Position numbers and translations under genes: made by a program
Notes under the pieces: model-generated
Told to the model about the DNA's origin: nothing
Database searches by the model: none
Seen by the model: the letters and a program-made list of their open reading frames with translations, nothing else
Shown here: piece by piece, positions 48,701 through 60,300 of the stretch
Layout of the letters: each line of letters starts with the position of its first letter
How positions within the stretch are numbered: the stretch's first letter is position 1
Assembly: GCA_003117195.1 (NCBI GenBank)
Contig: BDSI01000095.1
Location: 89,268 to 153,267, forward strand
Length of the DNA stretch: 64,000 nucleotides
Reading direction: 5' to 3'
Origin: Eudorina sp. 2006-703-Eu-15
Lineage: Eukaryota > Chlorophyta > Chlorophyceae > Chlamydomonadales > Volvocaceae

Positions 48701-51629
48701 TGCTGCAGTCCATCAACCTGATGATGGTGGGGCGGCCCAAGGCCTGGTGGTGGGTGCCCCGGGACAAGGAGGCGGTCTTCAAGGAGTACCTGGAGGAGCA
48801 GTGGGACGCGGAGGAGTGAGTCGGGCGGGGAAGGGGGGGGTAGGGCGGCGGGGGTCGAGGCTACCGGAGTGCAGTTTCCAAATCGCGTTTCTCCCGGCCG
48901 GCCCCGACGTTCACGCGAACCCTGCACACCCCATTCCACCCCCGGGGTATTCCCATGCTAGACGCCTGCCAGCTCTCTGTGCCCTGCCCCGCCGCGCCTA
49001 ATCCGCCTCTTCATTTCCTCTGGCCCCTCCCTCCCTCCCCCTGCCTCCCCCTCCCCTCCTGCCCCTCCCTGTCCCTCCCTCCCTCCCTCCCCTTCCCTCG
49101 CCCTGCCTCCCTCCCCCTCCCTCCCCCTCCCTCCCCCTCCCTCCCCCTCCCTCCCCCTCCCTCCCCCCCCCTCCCTCCCCCTCCCTCCCTGCCCCTCCCT
49201 CCCCCTCCCTCCCTGCCCCTCCCTCCCTCCCCCTCCCTCCCTCCCCCTCAGTGTGTACACCAAGTCAGTCCCCCTGGCGGGCATCCCCCTGGACAAGCTC
49301 ATCAAGATGGGCGTACGGCGGAGTGTGCAGCTGCCGGGGGCCATATTCATCACCAGCCCGGGTAGGCGGGGGCGGAGGGGCGGGGGCGGCTCTCGGGGGC
49401 CTGTGCGGGGGTCCGTTGGGTTGAGAGGGGCGGATTGCGGATGAAGATGAGGATGAGGATGAGGACCAAATTTCGGCCCCAAAAAGGACATACGGCATTG
49501 GTATGCCACGAATAGTGCATCAGCCAAGTTTGGGGGCTATGTGTCGGCGACGGGCGGGAGGGGTACGGTACATTGGAAGACGATCCGATACCGTATCGGG
49601 GAGAGGGGCGGACTGCCACGCGGTCGCCGTTGCCGTTGACACGGCACGCGGGGCAGAACCATCCCGACCGCGGCTGCCCGCGCCGCGCCTCAGCGGTCCC
49701 CCTTGCTAGCGACCCGCGACCTTTCTCTCATTCGCTAAGCGCACCCTCCTCGCTCCCTGCCCCCGGCCCTCCTCCTCCTGCCCCCCCCCCCCACACACAC
49801 ACCCCAACCCCGCCAGGCTACGCCTTCCACACGACCATGTCCTCCGGCTGGTCCATGGCGGACTCGGCCAACTTCATGGCTAACATCGTGGGCAAGGTGG
49901 GGGGGGCGGGGCGGGGGCTTTGAGGGGGGACTTTAGAGGGGGTTGCTGCGGTGCTGCGGGTTGCGGCGGCGTGTGTGCAGAACTCCCCACTGCTGCTGGG
50001 TTTGGTTCAAGGTAGGCGTTGCACTCGGCCTCCCGCCCGCCGGTGCTCATCCGCACTCGGTCCCCTCCCTTAATCTCTTGCACTTCACCACCACCTCCTC
50101 CGTCCCCCTTCACCACGTCCTCCTTCCCCCTTCCCCTCCTGCTCCTCCCCCTTCACCACCCGCTCCCTTCGCGCCCGCCCTCTCAGGACATGCACGTCCT
50201 GGACGACGAGCGCCCCCTGGAGCAGTACCCTCCCACCGAGGGCCGCACCAACACGGGCGAGTGGGTGCGCTTCACCATGCGCCGCATCGAGGAGCTCCGA
50301 GCGCGCAACGACCCCTCCTACGCGCCCCGGCCGCTGCGCCGCATCCGGGCGCAGGTCGAGGCGCGGCGCGCGGCGGCGGAGAAGGCGGCGGCGGAGAAGG
50401 CGAAGGCTGCGGCGGCGGCGGCGGCCGCCGGCGGCGCCGCTGGGGTTGACGTCAAGTCGGACCGCGACGGCGCGGACCCGGCGGACCCGGCGGCGGCGGC
50501 GGCGACGGCGCCGGTGGGAGACAAGATGCTGCGCGCGCACAGCCAGGGGACCCATGGGTCACACGGGTCGCAGCACAAGGCGGCGGGGCTGAAGATGAAG
50601 GCGAAGTCGCTGGATTTGCCGGCGGCGGCTCTGGTGGGCCTGCAGCAGCAGCAGCAGCAGCTGACGACTCAGCCGCAGACGGGGCTGGCCCAGCAGCAGC
50701 AGCTGCAACATAAGGCCCGGCAGCGTAACGAGGCTGCGCTGCTGCAGGCGTACGTTCAGGCCAAGGCTGTCGAGAAGGCGGAGGCGACGGCGGCGGCGCA
50801 GGCCGCCGCGGAGCGGCGGAAGTCCCGGGCGGCGGCGCGGAAGGGCCAGCCGGGGCTGCCGGCGGAGGTGGCGCCCGCGGCGGCGGCGGCGGCGGCGGCT
50901 CCGCCGGCCCCGGCCCCGGCTGCAGCACTACAGCCCCCGGTGAAGCGTCTGACGGTGAAACTGCCGATGCCCGGAAGCAGGGCGAAGCACGCCCCGGCAG
51001 CGGCGGCGCCGCCGCCGCTAGCGACGGCAGCGGCGGCGGCGGCGGTGGCGGCGGCGCCACTCGTTCTGAAGATCGCCCCGACGGCGGCAGCGGCGGCGGT
51101 GGCGGTGCCCAAGGTCATGGTGGCGGAGCTGCCGCAACCGATTGCGCTACAGCCGCCATCGCTACAGCCGCTACAGCCGTACATGATGCTACTGCCGGAG
51201 CAGCCCGCTGCCGCCATCGACTTGGAGGCCGTGTGCGCTCGGGTCCAGCCGCAGGCGTTTTCGGAGCAAGAGCTGCTTGCCGGATTACTGCCGGGTGTAC
51301 TGCGAGGGCTTCTGCCGGAGGCTACTGCCATGATTCAGCAACAGCGGCAGCAGCACAGGCAGCAGCAACGTCACCACCACCACCATCCCCACCAACACAA
51401 CCATCACCCGCAGCTCCACCACCAGCCGCAAAACCTGCAGGTGCAACAGCCGGGGTTTCAGTTTTTGCTACAGCCGCCGGAGCAGATGCTGCAGATGCCG
51501 TTGGAGCCGCAGCCGTCGCAGCCGCAGCAGCCGGCGGTGGTCGGGGATTCGGCGTCGGCGGATGATGAGATGGAGGAGGCGGCGGGAGCGGTTTCGATGG
51601 ACGTGTCCTGGCGGGTCGCGGTCGCATGA
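42727..51629 (+). CDS. JmjC-domain protein (putative 2-oxoglutarate oxygenase, histone demethylase type)
   Basis: Twelve exons join in phase: 42727-42882, 43054-43119, 43430-44039, 44612-45051, 45590-45660, 46078-46157, 46402-46643, 47248-48276, 48682-48815, 49252-49361, 49817-49896, 50187-51629 (1486 aa as listed). The JmjC core is split by introns. SYYIGSQAFTNTA joins WHVEDF, giving His900-x-Glu902 for Fe(II). GRPKAWWWVP supplies Lys918 for 2-oxoglutarate. GYAFHTTMSSGWSMADSANF supplies His984. All catalytic residues look intact, so an active nuclear demethylase or hydroxylase is likely; the substrate is unknown. The N-terminal half and the 480-residue C-tail are Ala/Gly/Gln/His-rich. I found no JmjN, PHD or Tudor domain. 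The 5' end is uncertain: 42727 follows a good acceptor, but an ATG at 42697 or 42484 is also in frame. The 43054 exon is tentative. Confidence 0.85.
45085..45188 (+). repeat. GGGA/GGGAGGGCGACA tandem tract, G4-prone
   Basis: A run of GGGA tetramers with interspersed CGACA lies just after the donor of the exon ending 45051 in the JmjC gene. Its G-rich strand is the sense strand. It resembles the tract in the haemoglobin intron at 10968-11022. Confidence 0.75.
49020..49250 (+). repeat. 230-bp pyrimidine tract (CCCTCC-type) before a JmjC exon
   Basis: Nearly uninterrupted C/T sequence, mostly CCCTCC units, fills the 3' half of the intron 48816-49251 and runs into its acceptor. The opposite strand is G-rich with dozens of G-triplets. 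Confidence 0.85.
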
Positions 51630-53389
51630 GGGGCGCGCGCGGGAGGCGGAAGAGGAGGAAGGAGAGGAGGAGACTGGAAGAGGAGGAGGAGACTGAAAGA
51701 GGAGGAGGAGGAGGCTGGAAGAGGACGAGGAGGAGACTGGAAGAGGAGGAGGAGACTGAAAGAGGAGGAGGACGCTGGAAGAGGACGAGGAGGAGACTGG
51801 AAGAGGAGGAGGAGACTGAAAGAGGAGGAGGAGGAGGCTGGAAGAGGACGAGGAGGAGATTGGAAGAGGAAGAGACTGGAAGAGGAGGAGGAGACTGAAC
51901 GAGGAGGAGGAGGAGATTGGAAGAGGAGGAGGAGACTTGGAAGAGGAGGAGGTGCCTTCGACCGCGCAAGCCGCACAAGGGTTTGGCTGACACAGTGCGG
52001 CTGCTTGGTGTGCCCGCGTGTCATCTCTGAACTTTTTCCTTTTCTTTCTCTGTCTAGGTTTTCTTTTTTTCCGCGAGAACTGATAAGTACAAATGCATGG
52101 CGGATGGCGCACACTCTCTCACTTGCTCACACGCACCTGGTGCGCGTGTGTGTGTGTGCGCCCGTCGGATTGTTCCAGGGTTGTTGCTTTCTCAGATCAG
52201 GGCCCGCGACGTCCGTGTCCGTGTCCGTGTGTAGATAGTGCTGGACGGATCCTCCGTCTGGTGGCTCAGCTCACCGTCATGATCATACACAGATGGCGGG
52301 CGGGTTGCTTTTCTAAACCCACGGATGGCGGGCGGGTTTTATTTCTCAACACAGGGATGCTTGGTTTGGGTCGGGAGGGTCTCTTCTCGAAACACACGCA
52401 TGCTTGGTCGACCATTGACATGGTCGTGATCCGGACCCGATTGGGCCTCTCGCGACCACGGGGTCCATTTGGACGGGAGGGGCACAGGGGAGGTGGTCCA
52501 GGAAACGCACCGCAGCTGTGGTGGTGACTGCGTGAGGGGCGGTTTGCGGCGGCGGCGGCGGCGGCGGCGGTGGTGGTGGTGGTGGTGGTGGTGATGCTGG
52601 AATGCTGAAGGCGGGGGTGGAGGCGGATATGGAGGAGATCGGTTTCCTCCATGGGAGGGCAGGTCGGCTGTGCGGCCAGCTGCTCCAGGTGTATGGGCGA
52701 ACGGGGGGGGGAGGGACAGCGAAGGAGCCGCTGACGTACAAGGGAAGGGCGGGTCGTGATGTGAGGTAGGTGTGTCGGGGGGCTAAAAGGAAACCCTAAG
52801 CCCAAACCCGAGCCGATGTGGCCGGGGGGGGGTTAGGTCGGTTTCGCTGACAAAAAGGGTATTGGCAAAGAGGGGGAGGTTGGGGCTCTCAGCCCGTGTG
52901 TGGGTTTGGAGGAATCCCCTGAACGGGGTGTCGAGAAGAGGGACCCACCCCAATCGTGTGTCGTACCGCAGGTGTGAAGGAACGTGCAGGATGATCTGGT
53001 GCCGTCTTGCTCTGGCTGGGCCCCCGGGGGGGGGGGGGTAAAGTAGCAGACCCCGGGGGAGGGGGGCCCCTGAGGGGTTAAGGCCGGGCAGCAAGGAGCT
53101 GCAGAAGCGGCGACGCCGGGGTGTAACTCTGTTTTCGCGGTTTCGCTTGCCCTCGGCAATAAGAATGAAAATGGAGGGGGGATGGGGTCGCTTGCGGAGG
53201 GGGAGTGGCTGCATGCGGCGGCCTGTGGCGCGCGTGCGCGAGCGAACGGATGCCCCCCCCGCCACCATTTCTAATGAGTGTGTGCTGATAGCGGTGGAGG
53301 CTGAGGCGGGTGCCCGATGACGTAAGATGTGCATGTCTGCCGTACATGTGACCAGGCCACGAGGCACGGCTGCCGTACATGTGACTACA

Positions 53390-53432
<43 letters not shown>

Positions 53433-56400
53433 CGAAGCAATCCGCCCGGCCCGGCCCGGCCCGTGTGTTAAAATAAACCGAGAGACACGACTTGGCCCGT
53501 GTGTGTGTGTATGTGCCTACTCGATGTTTGCGCCTCTTTCTTGGGGAGGATGGTTGGTTGGGAAGGACGGCTGGACGGACGGGATGGCGGCAATAAACGC
53601 TGCGGGGTGCGACGGGGCCGAATGGGCCCCCCGCCCGCCCCAGCGCTCGATACCTCCTCCGGGTGGCCACAGAGACCCGGAGATCTCCGCTGACCTGACG
53701 TGACCTGGCCTACCCCCCCCCCTTTGGCTGCTGACTTGCGTCTTTTGGTTCGATGTGAGTGTGCAGCTACGAAAGGCAGATGTAGAGGAGGGAAGGGGAG
53801 GGGAGAAAACTGAGCGTTACCCCTCTGGGGGGCACGCGCATGTGTGGTGTGTGTTCAACAAGAAGCACGGGTGTGGGTGTGGGTGTTTGTGTGGGGGGGA
53901 GGGGAGAAATGCATTGGCGGGTACCGGTTTGGGTTTCGCTGTCTTGATTGACATATTGGGGGGGGGTACATGGGGTACATGAGTAGTGCCGGATGGCGCC
54001 TCCGCGTCAGCGACCTCGGCCTCGGCCTTTTACCTACAAGCGAGGGGGGATGAATCGGGACCCTGGCCGCGCACTTGAAAGTGTAAACACGGGATGTGTA
54101 GCTTGGGTTCGAGGTCTGTGTGCGCCAGCACGGCCCGTGCAAGGGTTCATGTGGTAGGTAGGGGCTTAATTCAGAAGAGGAAAGAAACCCAGAAACGAAC
54201 CCGAGCACACCCAGAAAATAATATCGGGCATGGTAGTGCCGTTTGGGTCGGTTCCGTCCCCAGGGTCATCCGGCTGTGGGGATGCCATCCAGTCGATGCC
54301 GTCTGGTGCGGTCTGGTGCGGCTCGTAGAGGGGGGAGGGAGGGGCCTGGAACGGGGGGAGACGAAACCGTAGGAAAGGAAAAGCGGTGGCAAGGTCCCGG
54401 GCGGTCTCCTTACAGACATGGGCTTGTTTGCCGTTATCCCCCTACCGCCCCTACCAGCACCCGGGGGTGGGCAGCGCGCCATGATCACCCGAGCAGCCCG
54501 ACATCATCGAAACCAGCACCACCAGCACCCCAGCCATCACACAGCAATAACAGCAGCAGCAGCAGCAGCGGCAGCAGCGGCAGCAGCAGAAGCAATAACT
54601 TGATCAATCCCCCAGTCTCAGTTCAGTGCGCCCCGAGGGGGGTAGCTCATGGATTGCTGCTGCGAGAGGAATGCCGGCCTGTCGGCTCGGCCACATCTCC
54701 CTCGGGGGGGAATCCATCTCCTCCTTCCCCTCCCTGCCCTCCTTCCCTTCCTTCCTGGCCGCTCCCTGCCTCCTCCTTCCTTCCGCCCCACGCCTCTCCG
54801 GTCTCCCCGCGCGGCGGTGGACCGCGACGGTGAGAGATTGGGGCCCTCACCGCGCCGTACGCCGCCGCCGCCGTACGGCCGCCCAAGTGCCCCCCCACCC
54901 CGTATGCTCGCCAGGTGTGAGGTGTCCCTAGTTAGTCCGTCCCTTTATGAATACCGCTATACGTTAAGTGCGTTGCAAGTTATGTAGTTTGACAGTTAAG
55001 AGGTGCCGTACACCGCCACACACGCAGGCGTCGTACGGTGCACCCCCGCACCGCACGCACGCACACACGTGTACGGTAGGTATGTGTGTATGTCTGCATG
55101 CACGTGTACGCGTACGTGTACGTGTACGTGTACGTGTGTCGGGTGTGTCAGCACCCGACGTTTATAAATTGATTGCTATTGGCGGTTGGGCTCCTCCAAG
55201 AGTCGTCCAGTGCGTGTACGGCACTCCGCTGCCGTGCCCGTCCGTGCCCGTGCCCGTGCCAAACCCTACAGGGCCCAGATGCACGGATGAATCCCCGGTG
55301 GTCCCCTTTCGGACCCCGCTCCGTCGTCTCCACCCGGGGCGCCAACCACCTCCTCGACCGGGCCTCCCCCCCCCACACACACATATACACACATCGTCTT
55401 CCCCTGATGCCCGCCCTCAATCACCCCTCATCCGTCCCGCATCCGTCCCGGGCTCCAGGGCCGCCGCGCCCCACCTGCGACGGACGGCGACGACGCCCAC
55501 CGGCAGCAGCGCCCCGTCGCACTACCACCTCGCCGTACATCCCGTACCGTTCGTACGAACGAGCTGTGCTGTACAGGACCGTACCCGTACCAAAGCAAGG
55601 CGTCTGGGAGTGGTGGCGCCGGCGAGCAACAACCAATAACACAAGAGCATATCCACATACCCACATAAAAACCCCTCGCCCGGCGGCTCGGTGAGTAAAG
55701 AATCACGTTGGCAGCTTGACGCAGCGCGGGTCTGGTACGACGGCCCTCACCGCTCGTCCAACGGCAGTTCTTTGCCAATCTAATCCCGTTTAGAATGCTA
55801 AACCGCTCAAGTCAAGACCCCTTGAGATGAAGAGCACACGACCTCTCTTGTGAGTACGCGGTGCGCAACTAATGCCCCATCAGCGGAGCGCCCACTACGC
55901 ACGACGGCATGCAACCTTTGCCGTACTGCTCGCACGTTCATCAAGTCGTACATGCAGTCGTACTGCGCGTCCTATTGCAGTACATGCACCTGCCGTACAA
56001 CAGTCTATGGTTATCGCAAATACCCGGTGCTCTCGACAGACACCAATCCCAACAGTTACCGTACGCGCCGCCGCCGCCGCCGCGGCCGCGGCCGCGGCCG
56101 CAATCGCCGTACATACACCGCACAGCCGCGCGAAGCACTGGCGGCGCACAAGTTGCGCGGCAGCCCTGCCCCCACCGCCGATCTGCAATTCCCCCCTGGA
56201 GCAATCCCCCAAACAACACAGCCTGCAGCCTGCAGCCTGCAGCCCCAACACCTGCGCGTAGCTAGCCAGCCTGCGCGTGTGTCATTCGTTGCCGCACCCG
56301 CGCGGGCGGGGTGGTCCCCGTGCGGTTCCCGCAACGGCACCGGATGATGTGGGTGGGTCTCGGCACCCGACACGACACGACACGACACGCTACGCCTCCC

Positions 56401-57351
56401 TCATCAAGCCCAACCGCCACCGCCGTCGCCGCCTTCATCGCCACCTGCACCGGGCGAGGGGCCCTCATCCTGAGGGGGCCGCTGCACCGGGGGGGGGGGC
56501 GGGGCCTGAGGGCTGAAGCCGCGCCAGCCGCCGGAGCGAGGCCGTTGCTGCCCCGCCCTGCCAACGGTCCAAGCAGTTGCAACGGTCCAACCACCTCCAT
56601 CAACCGCCAACTACCAACCACCACCAGGATATCAAGCATGGGCACACAGCAGTACACCAGTACACCACCAGACATCGAGACGCAGCCCACATCAGGGGGA
56701 GCTGACACAGGGGAACCGCGCCTTCTGGTGCCTGTTTCAGCACTCTGGATGGCTCCCACAATATGTGTCGTTAGGGCAAGTGCTGCCTCTTGAGTATCAG
56801 TGTACGACAGAGCCACGCAACGGCTGCGACGCGATGCCCGCGTTCGTAATAGCCAAGGAAACGATGATGTCGTACGGGTTATGTGTAATGTGTACGGGTA
56901 TACGGCGTCAGACGGCGCAAACCCATCGCGATCCAAACCAAATCGCCGAACATGCCGCGTAGCGCGTGCGCTTCTTTCCGCCGTCATGCCGTACACATGA
57001 TACGGCAACAGTGGGAACGACCGACCGTTGTTCGAGCGGCGGATGTCCAACCGTGTCTGTACGACATAGCCAATGAAACGCGCGCCGATCTGATCACACA
57101 CACAGACACACAAAAAAAAACCGGCTGGGGCGAAGTCCTTGCTAAACGCACGCAAACACATGCGCGCACAGCTCCAGTCTCCACCAACGCCTGCGCTTTA
57201 CCGATTAGTCGTACATACACGCACGTACATTTGGATATTCTTCTTCACATCACGGCACGAGTGTTCTTTGGCGGGCGGGGTTTCATCCGGGGGCAGGACA
57301 GGGCAGCGAAATGACGAGGGGGACGATGAGTAGACGTGAGGCAGGCCGCGA

Positions 57352-57384
<33 letters not shown>

Positions 57385-57394
57385 TCCGCGGCGG
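51630..57394. other. Repeat-rich intergenic region between convergent JmjC and glycoprotein genes
   Basis: No gene could be supported over 5.8 kb. It holds a purine minisatellite (51640-51960), GGC/GGT runs (52545-52600), a TG run (53391-53431), a duplicated CTGCCGTACATGTGAC (53337 and 53370), a CAG-type run (54549-54595) and a GTACGT run (55100-55135). Many copies of CCGTAC/GTACGG words occur at 55-57 kb. Open frames on both strands are low-complexity shadows. Confidence 0.45.
51640..51960 (+). repeat. Purine-only minisatellite (GGAGGAGACTGAAAGAG-like)
   Basis: Imperfect higher-order units combining GAGGAGGAGACTGAAAGAGG and CTGGAAGAGGACGAGGAG repeat at least six times just after the JmjC stop codon, probably in its 3' UTR. 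The strand is almost pure purine, a layout that favours triplex (H-DNA) formation. Confidence 0.8.
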
Positions 57395-60300
57395 TCATTG
57401 CGCCGGCGGCGCCACCGGCGGCGCCAAGTCAGTCGCTTGCGTCATCGTCGTCGGCACCGTCGTCGGCGTCGCCGGCCCCTCCGCGGCCTCATCCTCCGCC
57501 GCCTCACTCACGGTTGGCAGCGCCGCCGTCGACGGCGCCGCCGCCGGTGCTGGCGTCGCCGCGACCTCACCCTCCGGTACGGCCGCGGACGGCGCAGCGC
57601 CGGCGCCCGGCTCGGCCACCGCCGCTGCCGCCGCCGCCGGTGCCGCAGACGTTGGACTCGCCGGATTCTCCCCCGCCACATTCCCTGCAAGTACGTCGGT
57701 GCCCACCGTCACCATCACTGGGCCCTTCGAAGCAACCACCGCCGCCGAAGGCACTACGCTACCACCCGCCGCCGCCGCCGCCGCCGCCGCCGCGCCGCCC
57801 TGTGAGCCAGGTACGGCCGCCGCCGGTGCCTCCGACAGCAGCAGCGTCGGAAACTCGAACTGAGATCCCGGCGCCTCAACTTTGGGACCCCGCGGCGACG
57901 ACCGCTCGTGTCGTACAGCCCCTAGGCCGTCGGCCTCGTCATCACCGCCGCCGCGGACAACGCCACCGGTCCCCGCCTCCGCACCCGCGGTTGCGCCCGC
58001 GCCTACGGCCGCGGCGGCACGCGCCGAGGACCCCGACCGCAGGCCCTTTCCGGATCCGGATCCGGATCTCGAGCCCGGGCGGGAACCCGCGCCCCTGCCT
58101 GAGCCCGCGCTCGTGCGCGCGACCGCGGGATCCGGATCCAGATCCAACTGTAATTTCGGCGCCGGACCCGGTTTCGGATCCATCTCCAACGCCGCCTTAC
58201 CCGCCCCTGCCGCATTGCCGCTGCCGCCATGGCTGCGCTCGGGATGCAAGGTGACGACGGACTCAGCCGACGACGGCGGCGCAGCCGCCGCCGCTGCCGC
58301 CGTACCGGCGGCCGCCGGAACAGCGGCGCCGCCGCGGCTGTCAGCTTGCATGCTGATGACATGGGGGGCGCTGCCGCCTCCGCCTCCGCCTCCGCCGCCT
58401 CCTCCGCCGGCAACGGCGGCGGCGGCGGCGGCGGCGGGATCGGTGGCGAATGCGTTTGCGGCGGTGATGTCGCTGTTGTTGAGCGCCCAGCGCTTGCGGC
58501 GGTAGTGGAAGACCAATAGGAGGGAGATGGCGGCGAGGAGGGCGAAGCCGACAACGAGGCAGACGATGATGGCGATCTGAGGGGGCCAGTGGCCGCAACA
58601 GGGGGGCAGTAGCAACAGGGGGGCAGTAGCAACAGGGGGGCAGTAGCAGCAGGGGAGCAGTGGCAACAGGGGGGCAGTAACAGCAGGGGAGCAGTGGCAA
58701 CAGGGGGGCCGCGGCAGAAGCGTAGTTTCCAAATCAGTTGCAATCGTTGTAGTGGGGCCCGAAAACCCAAACCGTACATTGCCGTACAAAAGGTTGTCTT
58801 GAGGTGCTGTACTTGATGATGAGCTGGGAAGGCGGAAAGGAGGTTCACACCCTAGTTCACACACCCAACGGGTGTGTCATTAAAGATTAAACACCCAACG
58901 GGGGGCGATGGGAAAGCAAGCGGGGGCGGCACCATATGATTGGCGCGTTGCGGATCGGAGCCGCCACCGTTCGGGTTTGCACGGCGGGTTTGTACGGCGA
59001 GTTTGTACGGCGGATCTCCCGATCGCTCTTCCCTCGAAGGCCAACGACGGTCCCGAAATGGCTTCATCCCCCCATGGGGCGTTACGGTCCAGTGCCGTAC
59101 CTGCCGGTTGCTCAGCCCGCCGTCGTCCGTCGTGCCGCCCGCCACCTCCGCGCCTACGACCTGGCCTCCGCCGTTGTTGTCGTTGCCGCGCAGCGTCACC
59201 GCCGGCGGCGGCGGCCGCGGCGGCAGCGCCACCTGCGGCGCGCCGCCTGTCGGCACCGCGTCCATTATCGCCGACACGCCTACGGCGTCTGACTCGCAGA
59301 CGTCACGTGAAACCAGCTGTACGGCACACGTGTCTGCCATTTGCCCCGCCAGCACGCCCTGAGCACAGGCGTCGGTGAGGGTGACGACGCCAGGGAGGCT
59401 GAAGGCCAGGAGCATCGCCGGCGCCGCCGCCGCACCCCCCGCCGCAGCCAGCGCGCCGCCACGCGGCGCCGTCAATGCAGAAGCACGCACGAAGGCCCCC
59501 AGTGGGGCGCGGTACGGCGTGGCGGCGGGCCACGCCGGCGCCGCCGCCAGCTCCGCCGCAGCCGCCGACGTCAGCAGCAGCCGCATGAAGAGGGGCGGGG
59601 TGAGGGCGGACAGCCATGCCGTACAGTTGGCGGCTGCGGCGCTGGCGGCGCGCATCCGTACAGTGATGACTGTACGGTTGCCGGCGGCGTAGAAGGTCCG
59701 CCCGACGGAGGCGGTCAGGCAGCCGTGGGGCCCGAAGAGGTCGGTGCTGGGGTCCGCAGTCTGGGGGTTCGTGGAGCAAACACCGACGCCCGATGCCAGG
59801 GCGATGCTGCCAGGACCGGTAAGGTCGGCGGGCAATGTCGTACGGGAGGCCACGTCATCATTCCAGGCGAGGACGGTTCCGCCGGCGCCGGCGGGTGCTG
59901 CCTCCGCAAGGCGCCGCCAGCCGCGGCGACGGAGCAGCGGCGGCTGCCCCCCGCCGTTGGATGTGGACGAGTACGGCACCATCAGGGTGTATAAGACCGA
60001 CGAGCCAGCGGGTACGTCATCAAATACGAGTACGGTCTGCGGCTCCATCTGTGTGTACGGCTGTGTTTGTACGGCCGTCGTGACGCCATCTGCTGTAAGC
60101 CGGGTAGCCGTAACGCCGCTCCAGTCCAGGTCAAGAGCCGAAAGAGAGGCATCAGCCACAGCAGCCCAACCTCGAAGGAGCGCCGCACTCTCCGCAGTGT
60201 TGACAAGGTAGACCAGCGAAAGATGAGTGGCATTTGAGTAACTGTCGTACAGCGACATGTCGTACCCTGTATCCTCCCATGGCAGAACAGTGCTGGGAAT

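Noticed and set aside
53391..53431. Purine-pyrimidine TG run as a regulatory element
   Set aside because: Simple microsatellite in a gene-free region; nothing ties it to a promoter.
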